A stretch of 64,000 nucleotides of DNA, taken from assembly GCA_942159475.1 (NCBI GenBank), contig OW804096.1, positions 134,965,285-135,029,284 of the forward strand. Reading direction: 5' to 3'. Source of the DNA: Sthenelais limicola. Lineage: Eukaryota; Annelida; Polychaeta; Phyllodocida; Sigalionidae. Of this stretch, positions 63,870 through 64,000 are shown in pieces. The notes under the pieces were generated by a model. The model ran no database searches. It was not told the DNA's origin and saw only the letters and a program-made list of their open reading frames with translations. Position 1 is the stretch's first letter, and every line of letters starts with the position of its first letter. The position numbers and the translations under genes were made by a program.

Positions 63870-64000
63870 AACCAACACAATCCCTCCAAACTGGGGGAAA
63901 GCCTCTCGCTCCTAACCACAATATCCCATTAAAATCCCATTAGGACGATGGTGGTTGGCCTGGGAAAGCTATTAGCGCAGTAGGCGTCCAATCACTGGCA
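63870..64000 (+). mobile_element. SINE-like family H copy, cut by the window end
   Basis: Contains 'ctccaaactgggggaaagcc', the 'cccattaaaatcccattagg' pair and TAGCGCAGTAGG, then 'cgtccaatcactgg'. Same order as 62440-62690 without the insert. Confidence 0.6.

Noticed and set aside
63324..63919. Several frames of 100-178 codons
   Set aside because: They lie in a 24-bp minisatellite and differ only by frame.

Overview
This window looks like nuclear DNA of an invertebrate animal. It has spliced C2H2 zinc-finger genes with long non-coding stretches, many short DNA-transposon families, LINE remnants and a tyrosine-recombinase (YR) retrotransposon. A dispersed repeat that starts with GAGT units and continues into a TTTACGCC-like stretch resembles repeats I associate with molluscs. 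A marine lophotrochozoan is therefore my best guess, but no single feature proves it.

Genes. Three zinc-finger genes are supported. Gene 1 (minus strand, 1-2809, cut by the left edge) has at least 20 complete C2H2 fingers. Gene 2 (plus, 29306-32584) has 21 fingers in one coding exon, behind a disordered N-terminal half with SUMO-type motifs. Gene 3 (plus, exons 43159-43899 and 44802-45941) has about 10 fingers, one of them split by a phase-0 intron. Genes 1 and 2 point away from each other across about 26 kb. In both, the start codon lies just inside an exon that begins at a good 3' splice site, so each probably has an upstream non-coding exon. A good candidate for gene 2 is a TATA-like box plus CpG-rich exon at 24090-24298 ending in a GTAAGT donor.

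Mobile DNA. A complete YR retrotransposon (52493-57223) has gag-like, RT/RNase H and YR reading frames, and split direct repeats in the Ngaro/PAT order A1-ORFs-B1-A2-B2. Its YR frame is broken by one frameshift. A 5'-truncated L1/Tx1-like LINE (15839-17930) keeps a 607-codon frame and a 12-bp target duplication. A second LINE (51054-52279) keeps endonuclease and linker regions only. At least seven short inverted-repeat families are present, called A to E, a hAT-like family and a small palindrome. Several are nested; the deepest nest, at 3871-6295, holds four elements.

Tandem repeats are unusually rich: 28-bp (2826), 21-bp (8595, 21434), T-rich 16-19 bp with a 96-bp higher order (14630-15838), 71-bp (27412), 44-bp (42608), 40-bp (45892), 26-bp (46546), 20-bp (48610), pyrimidine tracts (60107, 61404) and 24-bp (63345). 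Three of them touch zinc-finger gene boundaries: two splice acceptors and one stop codon. The remaining stretches are AT-rich spacer or intron in which I see no gene.
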